Of a DNA stretch of 64,000 nucleotides, positions 8,705 to 17,847 are shown one piece after another. This DNA comes from Marivirga harenae (GTDB taxonomy: Bacteria > Bacteroidota > Bacteroidia > Cytophagales > Cyclobacteriaceae). The notes below the pieces were generated by a model, which was given only the letters and a program-made list of their open reading frames with translations, ran no database searches and had not been told where the DNA came from. How positions within the stretch are numbered: the first letter of the stretch is position 1; each line of letters begins with the position of its first letter. The stretch covers positions 1,633,501 through 1,697,500 of the forward strand of contig NZ_CP130565.1 of assembly GCF_030534335.1 (NCBI RefSeq), given 5' to 3'. A program made the translations under genes and the position numbers.

Positions 8705-9502
8705 ATGTCATCAGTAAAGAGAATTTTTAAGAAGAATACGCATAATAGATTATTTAAGGCGCTTGCAGGCTTCGGTAGGGCTTTAAACAGATTATATGAA
8801 AACAGGAACCATGATCTGCATTCTAATGGAGAGTATACTATCCTAAAAAAGATATCAAAACTAAACCCCGCAGTGATTATCGATGGGGGAGCCAATATAG
8901 GCAAATACTCATTAGTTTGTAAAGAGTTGATGCCCAATACCTTAATATATTCACTTGAGCCTGTGAAAGATACTTTCAAGCTTTTATCACAAAATGTAAG
9001 AGCTCATACCAATATGGTGCCTGTTCAAAAAGGACTTTACAAAACCAATACCAGCAAAGAAATTAATATTTTTAATTCCAATACTCATTCTTCATTGGTT
9101 GACATACAGGGTCTATCTTACGAATCGACTCAAAAGCAGACAATTGAATTGATTAAAGGAGACGACTTTATGAGAAACCAAAACATTAATGAAGTTGACC
9201 TTTTAAAAATTGATGTGGAAGGCGCTGAATTTGATGCCTTGGTAGGTTTCGATGAACATATTTCGAATGGAAAAATAAGGATGATTCAGTTCGAATATGG
9301 ATATATCAATATTACCACTAAAAAATTGCTGATTGATTTTTACAACTATTTCGAGAGTAAAGGCTACTTACTAGGAAAAATTTTCCCGAAAACGGTTGAG
9401 TTTAGAAAATACGAGTTTAAATACGAAGACTTTCTAGGGCCAAATTTTATTGCCGTTAAGAAAACTGAAACTGATTTGATAAATCTTTTGAAGAACAGGT
9501 AG
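8705..9502 (+). CDS. FkbM family SAM-dependent methyltransferase
   Basis: A 265-residue protein with a SAM motif I at V-I-I-D-G-G-A-N-I-G-K-Y-S-L (about residues 57-70) and the FkbM-typical L-L-K-I-D-V-E-G-A-E-F-D-A-L block. The family O-methylates sugars, polyketides or lipids. No glycosyltransferase or polysaccharide gene is adjacent, so the acceptor is unknown. It is isolated, with about 250 bp of gene-free sequence before it and 560 bp after. An isolated surface-modification gene of this kind is often horizontally acquired, but no mobile element is visible. Confidence 0.88.
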   Translation: MSSVKRIFKKNTHNRLFKALAGFGRALNRLYENRNHDLHSNGEYTILKKISKLNPAVIIDGGANIGKYSLVCKELMPNTLIYSLEPVKDTFKLLSQNVRAHTNMVPVQKGLYKTNTSKEINIFNSNTHSSLVDIQGLSYESTQKQTIELIKGDDFMRNQNINEVDLLKIDVEGAEFDALVGFDEHISNGKIRMIQFEYGYINITTKKLLIDFYNYFESKGYLLGKIFPKTVEFRKYEFKYEDFLGPNFIAVKKTETDLINLLKNR

Positions 9503-10066
9503 GGTGCTCTTGAAAAATGAAAAGTCCCTCTAAAATAGACTAAAGTAGAAATTAGAACATCTTTTTTGAGATTTAATCATGTGTAAAAAATGAAAATTGG
9601 TGTTTTTGGGTCAAATCTGAGGTTTAAGTAATATGGGATAGATTTTTTTTTCAAATTGAAGTTTGTGCATATATACCTTTTTTTGCTTCTATATAACTAG
9701 ACTAAAAACCAGCTAAAGCTGGAAATTTAACCACAATAGAAGCTAAAGAAAACAATAGAGCAGCCAAAGACTGTTTAGCTCACGATGATATCAGCTAGCA
9801 TGGGAATATTTTGTTATCTCTCTTGAGGTTCAGTTGCCAGACTGCGATGGCTTGGTCAAAAGGAAATTGGCCAGAGACTGACCAGCCTTTGGCTGGGAAA
9901 GAATCAAGACAATGATATGCTGCGCCCATATCCCTTGACTGGCCCGCATTTTTGTCCTCCCACCCGGATCTCTCAGATCTAGATTATATTTGGCTTGAAG
10001 GTTTTGTGGTATTTATCAAGAGTTCTATACGTTGAGCTAATTTTTTATATTGCAAGCCTATTCAAA
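9503..10066. other. Gene-free 564-bp stretch
   Basis: No convincing ORF, tRNA or terminator is visible. The part from about 9700 to 10000 looks richer in G and C than its surroundings and contains short inverted repeats (for example CAGCTAAAGCTG near 9711, and two TGGCC/GGCTGG-type segments near 9868-9898). It could be a decayed insertion or a non-coding RNA. I cannot tell which. Confidence 0.35.
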
Positions 10067-10576
10067 CTATCTTTTCGATAAATTCTCAACCTTTATCCCT
10101 TTTTGAACAGCGATATCTTCAATAGCTCTTTTGATCTTGATAGAGATTTCTTTTCGCGTAGAATAGCGAAAGTATTGTAGCCCTGTTTTACTTTTGATCC
10201 CAATTAAGTAGTAGCCTAGCTCTATTTTCTTAACTTCATCCCAGTTAATAAATTCAGAATTTTTGAAAACTCCTGTTTTGATTTTTAGTCGACTTTCGGA
10301 AATCAAGAAATGGGGGGCATACTTAGAGGTGGTGGATAATTCAACGTGGGCTTTGAACAAAAACATACTCGCAGTCAAGAAAAATAATACACCTGAAATG
10401 ATTTTGTAATTAGAATCAGCTCCTTCATATATAAAGCTGATGAAATAGTATAATGAAGATATCATCATCAGTCCACCTGCTACATAGTTTAATTTTCTGG
10501 CAGTGTTTTCAGACATACTAATATCACCTGATCCCAAAGTAAATCGTTGACTCTGTTCTATTGACTCTGTTTTCAT
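10067..10576 (-). CDS. Membrane protein with PH-like domain, paralogue B
   Basis: This 169-residue protein has two predicted membrane helices (about residues 28-50 and 59-76). A soluble beta-rich C-terminal half (H-F-L-I-S-E-S-R-L-K-I-K-T ... W-D-E-V-K-K-I-E-L-G) resembles bacterial PH-like (YdbT/DUF304-type) domains. It is clearly homologous to the next upstream gene, sharing the S-I-E-Q-S-Q-R start and the T-T-S-K-Y-A-P-H-F core. The two are 32 bp apart and form the distal end of the rsmI operon. Function is unknown. Confidence 0.65.
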   Translation of the reverse strand: MKTESIEQSQRFTLGSGDISMSENTARKLNYVAGGLMMISSLYYFISFIYEGADSNYKIISGVLFFLTASMFLFKAHVELSTTSKYAPHFLISESRLKIKTGVFKNSEFINWDEVKKIELGYYLIGIKSKTGLQYFRYSTRKEISIKIKRAIEDIAVQKGIKVENLSKR

Positions 10577-10608
10577 GGCTAAAATTTGATCAAGCTGGGG
10601 TTTAGAGA

Positions 10609-11109
10609 CTATTTCTTTAATAGATTTTCAACTTCTACCCCTTTTTGAGCTGCAATAGCTTCAATTGATCTTTTTAATTCAATAGAAGTTTCTTTTCTAG
10701 TTTTGTATGGGAAATACAGAAAGCCCGTTCTGTCTCTAATCCCGATTTTGTAATTTCCTAGTTCTATTTCTTTGATACTGTCCCAGCTGATGAATTCTGA
10801 CTTTTTAAACACAGCTGTTTTAATTTTAAGTCCTTGTTCAGATACAATGAAATGCGGAGCATATTTTGAGGTAGTAGAAAATTCAAATTGTGCTTTTAAC
10901 ATATACAGAGAGGCTGCTAATAAATATAAAGGACCCATACCCAATCGTGTGAAGTTTCTGGCATCTTCATTTAAAATAAGGCTGAGGCCCATATAGAAGA
11001 ATAACAACGCTAAAAAGTAAGATAGTTTTCTATTAGCTTTATTTGAGAATTTTAAATTCCCTGATCCTAAATTAATCCTTTGACTTTGTTCTATTGATTG
11101 TGTTTCCAT
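10609..11109 (-). CDS. Membrane protein with PH-like domain, paralogue A
   Basis: A 166-residue tandem paralogue of the gene at 10067, with the same architecture: short soluble N-terminus, two membrane helices (about 28-66), then a PH-like beta domain with S-T-T-S-K-Y-A-P-H-F and W-D-S-I-K-E-I-E-L-G. Its ATG lies inside the 3' end of the inositol-monophosphatase-family gene (19-bp overlap), so translation is probably coupled. No function can be assigned. Confidence 0.65.
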   Translation of the reverse strand: METQSIEQSQRINLGSGNLKFSNKANRKLSYFLALLFFYMGLSLILNEDARNFTRLGMGPLYLLAASLYMLKAQFEFSTTSKYAPHFIVSEQGLKIKTAVFKKSEFISWDSIKEIELGNYKIGIRDRTGFLYFPYKTRKETSIELKRSIEAIAAQKGVEVENLLKK

Positions 11110-11891
11110 TGGTTCTGGAGGATGATTAATAGTTCTTCATATACTTCTGCAGAGCAAGATAATATTTCCCTACCAAAAATGAAATCGTTATCCCCATTAA
11201 ATCGGCTCACTTTGCCTCCAGCTTGTTGCACAATGAAGGCTCCAGCTGCGACATCCCAAGCATTCAAATTATATTCGAAATAGCCTTCGTATCTGCCGCA
11301 GGCAACATAGGCTAAATCTACTGCTGCGCTGCCTAGCCTTCTCAAGCCATGGGTGTTTTGCATCAAATGTTTTAGGATTGATAAATAGTCATCCATTTTA
11401 TCAAAATCATTGTACGGAAAACCCGTAGCAATTAAACTTTGAGAGAGATCAATATGTTTAGAAACGGAGATAGGCTTTCCATTTAACTTCGACACTTCAC
11501 CTTGTACTGCCTCAAAACACTCATTTCGGTTAATTTCCAATACTATTCCGGAAACTATTTCATCATTTTCTTGCAATGCTACACTGATTGAAAATACAGG
11601 CAAACCATGAACGAAATTAGTGGTTCCGTCCAAAGGATCAATAATCCAATTGTAGGTGTCTCCTTTCTTTTCTGAAGTACCTTCCTCTGCAATAAATCCT
11701 GATTCGGGAAGGATTTCACCTAAGCCTTCTACTAATCTTATCTCCGCTTCTTTATCTACATAACTCACCAAATCATTAAAGCCCTTATGCTCTACCGTAT
11801 CGGTATTGACGTTCTGAGATTCTGCACTGATGAATTTTCCTACTTCCTTTACTAATTTGATCGCTTCTTTGTGGATTGCGTTTAAATTCAT
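11091..11891 (-). CDS. Inositol monophosphatase family protein
   Basis: A 266-residue protein with the complete IMPase signature: A-E-E-G (metal ligand Glu), W-I-I-D-P-L-D-G-T-T-N-F (the DPLDGT metal site) and the C-terminal W-D-V-A-A-G-A. The family hydrolyses phosphate monoesters such as inositol phosphate with Mg2+. In bacteria it also includes SuhB and CysQ, so the physiological substrate is open. It is joined to the DUF4105 gene by a 1-bp overlap (TGATG) and to the following membrane gene by a 19-bp overlap. Confidence 0.88.
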   Translation of the reverse strand: MNLNAIHKEAIKLVKEVGKFISAESQNVNTDTVEHKGFNDLVSYVDKEAEIRLVEGLGEILPESGFIAEEGTSEKKGDTYNWIIDPLDGTTNFVHGLPVFSISVALQENDEIVSGIVLEINRNECFEAVQGEVSKLNGKPISVSKHIDLSQSLIATGFPYNDFDKMDDYLSILKHLMQNTHGLRRLGSAAVDLAYVACGRYEGYFEYNLNAWDVAAGAFIVQQAGGKVSRFNGDNDFIFGREILSCSAEVYEELLIILQNQWKHNQ

Positions 11892-13054
11892 CAGACATTC
11901 ATTTTTTTGGTTCTATATAGTAAGTTAAAGGATTTAAAGGCGAAATATAATACGATGGGCAATACTGCAGTGTGCATAGCTTGAGGCAATGTATAGTAAA
12001 ATCCTAAGACCATAAATTGAACGATACCAAACACAGCATAAAAAGCAGTATGCCATTTCTTGGCTGGTTTTTTGAACAGTAAAAAGGCTAGGACAACATT
12101 TAAGGGGAATGCCCAAATCATATTCCAGTTATTCACCGTAGCCACATGATCGGATAGAAACCATAGAAAGAAGATAAGACAACCAACTAGCCCTGTAATT
12201 ACAAATAATAACCTATTGAACCAAACATCACTTAATTTTGATTTATGGTGTCTTACGCTTAAGAAAATCCCAAATAGGCAAAGGAACCAGGTGATGTACT
12301 CAGGAAGTATTTGAAAGCCAATAGCGGCTTCCTCTTCATCCGCTTCGTAAATAATGATTTTATCCTTTACAATTGGTTTTCCATTATAAGTAGCTTCGTC
12401 AAAATGGAACATCAAAAGATCAGGCAAGAACATCTCATTTCTTTTGTCTGCAATTTGGTCTGTAGGTTGTCCCAGGACCAAATCGATACCGAAATCTTGC
12501 CAAGGTTTATCAGCTAAATAGATATCTAAATACTCTCTAAAAGTAAGTCCTTCAGCTTCTCTTTCCCAAACTAATCCTTCTCCTAAAACATCTTCCAATA
12601 AATCTCTAAATCTGGTAGAGCAATTGTCAAAGAAAAAATCATATTGATAAAATCGATTTTCTGGTCTGATGTTTTCTATCAGAAAGCTATAAATTTCATT
12701 TTTCTGTGCATTACTTAGATTAAGCTTCTGCTGGATAACGCTTCTTTTTTCGGCTTTTGCCGAATTGATCAGATAGGATATTCGACCAGCAGAAAGCATG
12801 TAGTTAAGTTTGCCACGTACAAATTTCATATAGAAGCCAGGCGTTTCAAAGTCAAAGGTGCCATAATTGAATACCACGCTTAAGCCTTTGCTTTCATCTT
12901 CTACCCATAGTGCAGAATGACCAAAACCTGAATAGAGTTCATTACCAGGAGCCACCGTTATTAAACTGATTTCAGCCTTATCTGACAGTGAATTTTGAGC
13001 TGTTGCTGATAATGCAGTAAAAGTCAATAATCCAATTAGCAGTTTTTTAATCAT
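11891..13054 (-). CDS. DUF4105 protein, candidate lipoprotein N-acyltransferase Lnb
   Basis: A 387-residue protein with a signal peptide (cut after A-T-A-Q near residue 20), a periplasmic DUF4105 domain and four or five membrane helices at the C-terminus (about residues 245-380). The conserved His in G-F-G-H-S-A-L-W (H46) and Cys in F-F-D-N-C-S-T-R-F (C145) are the expected catalytic pair. The Pfam domain has been linked to lipoprotein N-acylation (Lnb) in Bacteroides, which lack a standard Lnt. Assigning that role here is an inference from the family. It overlaps rsmI by 4 bp (ATGA) and the IMPase gene by 1 bp. Confidence 0.72.
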   Translation of the reverse strand: MIKKLLIGLLTFTALSATAQNSLSDKAEISLITVAPGNELYSGFGHSALWVEDESKGLSVVFNYGTFDFETPGFYMKFVRGKLNYMLSAGRISYLINSAKAEKRSVIQQKLNLSNAQKNEIYSFLIENIRPENRFYQYDFFFDNCSTRFRDLLEDVLGEGLVWEREAEGLTFREYLDIYLADKPWQDFGIDLVLGQPTDQIADKRNEMFLPDLLMFHFDEATYNGKPIVKDKIIIYEADEEEAAIGFQILPEYITWFLCLFGIFLSVRHHKSKLSDVWFNRLLFVITGLVGCLIFFLWFLSDHVATVNNWNMIWAFPLNVVLAFLLFKKPAKKWHTAFYAVFGIVQFMVLGFYYTLPQAMHTAVLPIVLYFAFKSFNLLYRTKKMNV

Positions 13055-13734
13055 GATTTAGCATTTAATACCAGTACAATTTCTCCTTTAGGTGCAGTTT
13101 GCTCAAAATGTTCAATCAGCCCCGCTAAGGTATCGGTAATTGTTTCTTCAAATAATTTTGTGAGTTCTCTGGAAACAGAAGCCAAACGGTCTTCTCCCAT
13201 AGCTTCTGCCAATTGCTTCAATGTTTTGAGCAACCGATGTGGGGATTCATAAAAAATGATGGTTCGATCTTCCGCAACTAAGTTCTCTATTCGTGTTTTT
13301 CGACCTTTCTTGTGAGGTAAAAAGCCTTCGAAAACAAATCGGTCGTTTGGAAAACCAGATTTAATAAGAGCGGGAATCAGAGCTGTAGCACCAGGAAGAG
13401 ATTCCAGTTTGATGTCGTTTTTCAAGGCTTCTCTTGCCAATAAAAAACCCGGATCTGAGATTCCAGGTGTTCCGGCATCTGAAATCAATGCCATGATTTT
13501 TCCTGCTTTTAGTCCGTCAATTACCTGCTCCACTTTCTTATGCTCATTATGGATATGAAAACTTTGCAGTGGTTTTTTGATATCATAATGCTTGAGCAAT
13601 TTACCAGAGGTTCTAGTGTCTTCGGCTAGAATAACATCCACGCTATTGAGGATGTTAACAGCGCGGTATGTCATATCTTCAAGGTTGCCAATGGGGGTGG
13701 GCACCAAGTAAAGTTGTGTTTTTGATTCCTCCAT
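13051..13734 (-). CDS. rsmI: 16S rRNA (cytidine-1402-2'-O)-methyltransferase
   Basis: The RsmI family is shown by Y-L-V-P-T-P-I-G-N-L-E-D-M-T-Y-R-A at the N-terminus, A-E-D-T-R, S-D-A-G-T-P-G-I-S-D-P-G and the F-E-G-F-L-P segment. It methylates C1402 in the decoding centre of 16S rRNA. An in-frame TTG exists two codons earlier, but a TAATTTTG promoter element overlaps that codon. I therefore take the ATG at 13734 (227 residues). It heads the operon continuing through DUF4105, the IMPase gene and the two PH-like paralogues. Confidence 0.93.
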   Translation of the reverse strand: MEESKTQLYLVPTPIGNLEDMTYRAVNILNSVDVILAEDTRTSGKLLKHYDIKKPLQSFHIHNEHKKVEQVIDGLKAGKIMALISDAGTPGISDPGFLLAREALKNDIKLESLPGATALIPALIKSGFPNDRFVFEGFLPHKKGRKTRIENLVAEDRTIIFYESPHRLLKTLKQLAEAMGEDRLASVSRELTKLFEETITDTLAGLIEHFEQTAPKGEIVLVLNAKS

Positions 13735-13737
13735 CCC

Positions 13738-13745
13738 CAAAATTA
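13738..13745 (-). promoter_or_regulatory. Sigma-A -7 element (TAATTTTG) of rsmI, decides its start
   Basis: An exact TAnnTTTG match ending three bases before the rsmI ATG. It overlaps the upstream TTG, which therefore cannot be the start codon on this transcript. The mRNA is predicted to be leaderless or nearly so. Confidence 0.6.
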
Positions 13746-13754
13746 AAGATTTTA

Positions 13755-13985
13755 TTAAACTAATTTATCAATTTCCTCAGCTAGCTTTCTATCTTTCTCA
13801 GTTATGGTATTGCCCTCATCGTGAGTGGTCAATTCAAAGCTTACTTTATTGTAAACATTTGACCAATTCGGATGATGACCCATTTTCTCAGCTATAATGG
13901 CCACTTGAGCCATGAAACCGAAAGCTTCTGTAAAATCTTTAAATTCAAATGTTCTTTTAAGCGTATTATTTTCTTCTTTCCACAT
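13755..13985 (-). CDS. Pterin-4a-carbinolamine dehydratase family protein
   Basis: The PCD signature [16 protein letters not shown] contains the paired catalytic histidines. The family dehydrates 4a-hydroxytetrahydrobiopterin or acts as a dimerisation cofactor. In bacteria it often accompanies aromatic amino-acid hydroxylases or molybdopterin enzymes, neither of which is seen here. The frame is open up to an ATG at 14054, inside the DUF493 gene, but the 76-residue form starting M-W-K-E-E-N at 13985 fits the usual PCD length. It follows DUF493 on the same strand. Confidence 0.85.
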   Translation of the reverse strand: MWKEENNTLKRTFEFKDFTEAFGFMAQVAIIAEKMGHHPNWSNVYNKVSFELTTHDEGNTITEKDRKLAEEIDKLV

Positions 13986-14043
13986 AGTTTCTTCTTTTAG
14001 TATATCTAACCACTCTAAAATTGATTTGTTACACTGTGGAAGT

Positions 14044-14310
14044 CTATAGTGCAATAACCCCTTTTACCTTATTGGTTTCAAGATACTTTTCAATAATCTG
14101 CTCAGCAGAATTGGCTAACATTTTTATAGTTAAGCTGACATATTTCCCTTTACTTGAAGGTTTTACCACCACTTCATGGTTTTCAAATATGTCTTTTATT
14201 TCATCCTGCTGTTCTGCAGGAACAATAAATTTGAACATATAGAGACTAGGCCATTCGCTAACAGCTTCTAGTTTTTCTTTAAATGATGCGATTTCTTTTT
14301 CAGTACTCAT
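14044..14310 (-). CDS. DUF493 (YbeD-like) family protein
   Basis: A small ferredoxin-like ACT-type fold of 88 residues starting [10 protein letters not shown]. The pattern [12 protein letters not shown] ... [13 protein letters not shown] marks DUF493/YbeD. YbeD acts near lipoate metabolism in E. coli, but the function in Bacteroidota is unknown. An in-frame ATG eight codons earlier (14334) falls inside the terminator of the ppiD-like gene, so the later ATG is preferred. The pterin dehydratase follows directly. Confidence 0.8.
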   Translation of the reverse strand: MSTEKEIASFKEKLEAVSEWPSLYMFKFIVPAEQQDEIKDIFENHEVVVKPSSKGKYVSLTIKMLANSAEQIIEKYLETNKVKGVIAL

Positions 14311-14331
14311 TACTTTATTTTTCTTTTTCCA

Positions 14332-14362
14332 CAAAAAAAGGGGCTAAAAAAGCCCCTTTAAA
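14332..14362 (-). terminator. Rho-independent terminator after the ppiD-like gene
   Basis: On the minus strand a 9-bp stem (AAAGGGGCT / AGCCCCTTT) runs into seven T residues, just before the DUF493 gene. Confidence 0.85.
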
Positions 14363-14380
14363 TATTAAGTGTTTAATGAT

Positions 14381-16492
14381 TTAAAAGAACTTATATCTTT
14401 CATCTACAATATCAGCTTTTTCTTCAATTGCTGCTTTAATTTCAAAAGATACATTATTTCTTCTGCTTTGGGCTATTTGGTTTTTGTATGTATTGTAGTC
14501 TGCAATTTCTGGTGCAGGCGTTCTATTCAATACATTTACGATTACTATACCATTATTAGCTTCTAAAGGTTGCGATTGAGTATTCAATTGAAGTCCAAAG
14601 ATAGCACCAACTACCTCAGGCGCTTGACCAACATTTGGAAGAGAATTTGAAGAGATTTTTAAATCTGTTGTAGAATAAACATTTGCATCGGTACCATAGG
14701 CTTCTGCTTTTTCATTTAAGCTACCTGATAAACCAGCTAAGTTTTCCTTAATGATTTCAGCTTTCATTTGTTCTTTCAATTCTCTGGTAACAAATGCTTT
14801 TGAATCATTAAAGTTAGCCTCGCCTTTTTCCGTTTCATTTGTTAAAACGGCCACAACGAAATGAGTGTCAGTTTCAAAAACCTCAGATACTTTGCCTTGA
14901 GAGGCTTCTGTAAAGGCCCATCTCACAATAGGTCTTGAGGCACCCAAATTTCCAATAGTCCTTTGATTAGGAGACATTTTCCCAGAACTTCTTACACCAT
15001 AATTATTTTCTTCAGCTGCAGCAGTGAATTCTGCATAACTTCCATTTGTGGCGGCAAATAAATCTGCTTTTCGGTATAAGTCATCTCTTGTGCCTTCAGA
15101 AGGTAATATATCTCTGTGGATCGTAGCGATCTTATATGTTTTGGCCGTTTTTTCTTCCGTTACTTTTATAACATGATAGCCATATTGCGTTTTGATTAAT
15201 TTATTGATTACTCCAGTTCCTGAATAATTGAATACAGCTTCATTGAATTCATCTACCATTTGACCTTCTTTAAACCAGCCTAGATCACCACCTCTTGTTG
15301 CAGAAGGACCATCACTATTGTCTTTTGCTAGTTCTGCAAAGTCTTGACCGCTTCTCGCTTTTTGCAATACTTCCTGTGCTTCTCTTTTAGCATTTGCATC
15401 AGCCACATCACTATCATCCTCTGCTTCAATTAATATATGACTTGCTTTTACTGAAGAAACTGTATCGTCATAAATCTTAGAAGTTTTGTATAAGATGTAA
15501 GCACCATCTTCGATATATGGACCTATCACATCACCTTCTTTCAAAATATTAGTATTAGAAGCTAGTATTTTTGGCAGCTGAGCTATAGGATAAGTTCTAA
15601 AGGAATTACTTCTATCAGAATTCATTCTTGCATAAGCTGAATCATCTTCAACTTTTTGAAATTCTTTTTTAAGTTCTTCAACTTCTTCCTTTATGTATGT
15701 AGAATCTTTTCCAGACGGCAACAATTCGAAGCTCACGTAACTAATGGTTCTTGAAGCATCAGTTTCGTACTTTTCTTTGTTCTCATTGAAATAACTTTTC
15801 AATTCAGCCTCTGAAGGAGATACTAAGGAATCATTTACAGAGTAAAAAGGTACGTATAAGTATTCAACCTCTGCGGATTCATTTTCTTTTTGATAAGCTT
15901 TTTGAGCTTCTGCAGTGGTGATATAATTTGTATTCCCTAAAAGTGCATCGTACTTAGTTCTTGCCCTAGCTGGAACCAGTGATGATTCAAAAGAGTACCA
16001 CTGAGCTTGCTGTTCTGCAGGTGCTTGAGCAATATTTCTGATAATATTTACCACTTGTTCTTTATTGAATTCACCAGTTTCAGGATTTGTAAAGTTTTGC
16101 CTTACAATTGGGCTGATGTTATTTCCTTGGACCATGTCCACTAATTCTTCATTAGTAACTTCAAGTCCCAATTCATCATATTCATTTTGAAAAGCTTTCT
16201 CGATTATAAGGAAATCCCAAGCTTGCTGACGGATTGAATTCATTTCTTGCTCGCTAGGAGTTCTACCATTCCCAGCTCTGAAGTTGTTCTTAAACTCTTC
16301 AATTTTTCGTTGATATTCTGGTAAATTGACAGTTTCTCCAGCAATTTCACCCACATCATTAGATCTTCCGCCACCTAACAGCATTGAGTCTGGCCCAAGT
16401 AAGTCGGTTAGCAAGAAGGCTAGAATGGATAATCCTATTAGGGCGATCAATACCGACCCCATTTTTACTCTTAATGTATTAAATACTCCCAT
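14381..16492 (-). CDS. PpiD-like periplasmic peptidyl-prolyl isomerase / foldase
   Basis: A 703-residue protein with one N-terminal membrane anchor (about residues 12-33), a SurA-N-like chaperone region (about 50-230), and a parvulin domain around residues 345-445. The parvulin signature is K-A-S-H-I-L-I-E, F-A-E-L-A-K-D-N-S-D-G-P-S-A-T-R-G-G-D-L-G-W-F and Q-Y-G-Y-H-V-I-K-V. This is the PpiD layout. The protein faces the periplasm and helps fold outer-membrane and secreted proteins leaving the Sec channel. It sits in the envelope block with CNNM, lptC and the OMP gene. Confidence 0.88.
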   Translation of the reverse strand: MGVFNTLRVKMGSVLIALIGLSILAFLLTDLLGPDSMLLGGGRSNDVGEIAGETVNLPEYQRKIEEFKNNFRAGNGRTPSEQEMNSIRQQAWDFLIIEKAFQNEYDELGLEVTNEELVDMVQGNNISPIVRQNFTNPETGEFNKEQVVNIIRNIAQAPAEQQAQWYSFESSLVPARARTKYDALLGNTNYITTAEAQKAYQKENESAEVEYLYVPFYSVNDSLVSPSEAELKSYFNENKEKYETDASRTISYVSFELLPSGKDSTYIKEEVEELKKEFQKVEDDSAYARMNSDRSNSFRTYPIAQLPKILASNTNILKEGDVIGPYIEDGAYILYKTSKIYDDTVSSVKASHILIEAEDDSDVADANAKREAQEVLQKARSGQDFAELAKDNSDGPSATRGGDLGWFKEGQMVDEFNEAVFNYSGTGVINKLIKTQYGYHVIKVTEEKTAKTYKIATIHRDILPSEGTRDDLYRKADLFAATNGSYAEFTAAAEENNYGVRSSGKMSPNQRTIGNLGASRPIVRWAFTEASQGKVSEVFETDTHFVVAVLTNETEKGEANFNDSKAFVTRELKEQMKAEIIKENLAGLSGSLNEKAEAYGTDANVYSTTDLKISSNSLPNVGQAPEVVGAIFGLQLNTQSQPLEANNGIVIVNVLNRTPAPEIADYNTYKNQIAQSRRNNVSFEIKAAIEEKADIVDERYKFF

Positions 16493-16569
16493 GTTTGTTT
16501 ATTTCAAAGATTCGCAAAATAATAGTATAAATGATTAATATCAAAGTGATTCCATTTATTACTTTTAGC

Positions 16570-17844
16570 TTAATTTGGGTTTGTGATAATTAATTTTACC
16601 AGATTGATTCTGTTTTCTTCCATACTTTCTATCACAAAGCGGAAAGGAGGACTACTTACTTCATCTTTCAGTTGCGGAAAATTTTCTGTGATTGATAATA
16701 TAAAACCTCCCAAAGTGTCATAGTCGCCTTCAGGGAGATTTAATAAGTACTTATCGTTAATATAATCTATTTCTAAGCGGGCGCTAAAAATGAATGTGTT
16801 GGCTGAAACTTGTTCTTCTACTAAATCCTCATCATCATGTTCGTCTTGAATTTCACCGAAAATTTCCTCAATGATATCTTCTAAACTCACTATTCCGGAT
16901 GTTCCTCCGAACTCATCCACCACCAATGCCAAACTTTTGTGCTCTTGAATGAATTGGATCATTAGCTCATTGGCTGGCATCGTTTCAGGCACAATAATGA
17001 TAGGAGTCAATATTTCTTTAATTGAGGATGGTTTTTTAAATAAGGCAAGCGAGTGACAATAGCCAATGACATCATCAATAGTATCTTTGTAAATCAGTAC
17101 TTTAGAGTGCCCACTTTCACTGAATGCATCTTTAAGTTCTTCTGTTGAGTCTTCAATATCCACTGCCACCACTTCTGTTCTGGGGATCATGCACTCCCGT
17201 ACCTTTATGGTTTTAAATTCTAGCGCATTATTGAATATTTTTTTATCCAATTCCACCTTACTTTCCTGATGGTCAAGTTGTACCGTGTTTTTTACAAAAT
17301 GATCCAGATCCGTTAATCCAAAAACAGGCTTGTCTTCCTCGTAATTCAGCCTTAAAACGTATTTGATGAATGTTTTAGATAAGCTGACGATGAAAAAAAC
17401 AATAGGATAAGTAATATAATAAATGAGCCAAAGTGGAATAGCAAAGAATGATAATAGTCCATTTGGATTAAGTAAGAAGATACTTTTAGGAGTAAACTCT
17501 GCAACAAAGAGTACAAATATAGTAGCAATAAAGGTTTGCGCTAGTAGAATAAAGATATCGTTTTGAAAGAACAGGGGTAGATTTGCAATTAAAACAGGTT
17601 CAACCATTTTAGCCATGTAAATACCATATACTACTAAGGAAATTGTATTACCAATTAAAGTGGTTCCGATGAAGGAAGATGGTTTTTCTAAAAATTTTGA
17701 AAGTATTTTACCGGAAATAATCCCTTGCTGGCTTTGCAATTCAATATGCAATTTATTGGAGGAAATGAAAGCAATCTCTATCCCTGAAAAGAATGCAGAA
17801 AAGAGTAATGAAATGATAATATAAATAAAATAACTGCTTTCCAT
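16570..17844 (-). CDS. CNNM/CBS (HlyC/CorC) family membrane protein
   Basis: A 424-residue protein with an N-terminal DUF21/CNNM domain of four hydrophobic segments (residues about 1-155), then two CBS motifs (about 205-320, including V-V-D-E-F-G-G-T-S-G-I-V-S-L-E-D) and a C-terminal CorC_HlyC domain ending with L-P-E-G-D-Y-D-T-L-G-G-F-I-L. Relatives are Mg2+/Co2+ efflux-associated proteins, and the gliding protein GldE belongs to the same superfamily. Sequence alone does not decide between a transporter and a GldE-like role. It starts 3 bp after the small membrane-protein gene ends. Confidence 0.85.
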   Translation of the reverse strand: MESSYFIYIIISLLFSAFFSGIEIAFISSNKLHIELQSQQGIISGKILSKFLEKPSSFIGTTLIGNTISLVVYGIYMAKMVEPVLIANLPLFFQNDIFILLAQTFIATIFVLFVAEFTPKSIFLLNPNGLLSFFAIPLWLIYYITYPIVFFIVSLSKTFIKYVLRLNYEEDKPVFGLTDLDHFVKNTVQLDHQESKVELDKKIFNNALEFKTIKVRECMIPRTEVVAVDIEDSTEELKDAFSESGHSKVLIYKDTIDDVIGYCHSLALFKKPSSIKEILTPIIIVPETMPANELMIQFIQEHKSLALVVDEFGGTSGIVSLEDIIEEIFGEIQDEHDDEDLVEEQVSANTFIFSARLEIDYINDKYLLNLPEGDYDTLGGFILSITENFPQLKDEVSSPPFRFVIESMEENRINLVKLIITNPN

Positions 17845-17847
17845 TTT

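Noticed and set aside
9503-10066. Insertion sequence or tRNA in the long gap
   Set aside because: I found no transposase fragment, terminal repeats with target duplication, or tRNA T-loop signature. It is left as unexplained sequence.
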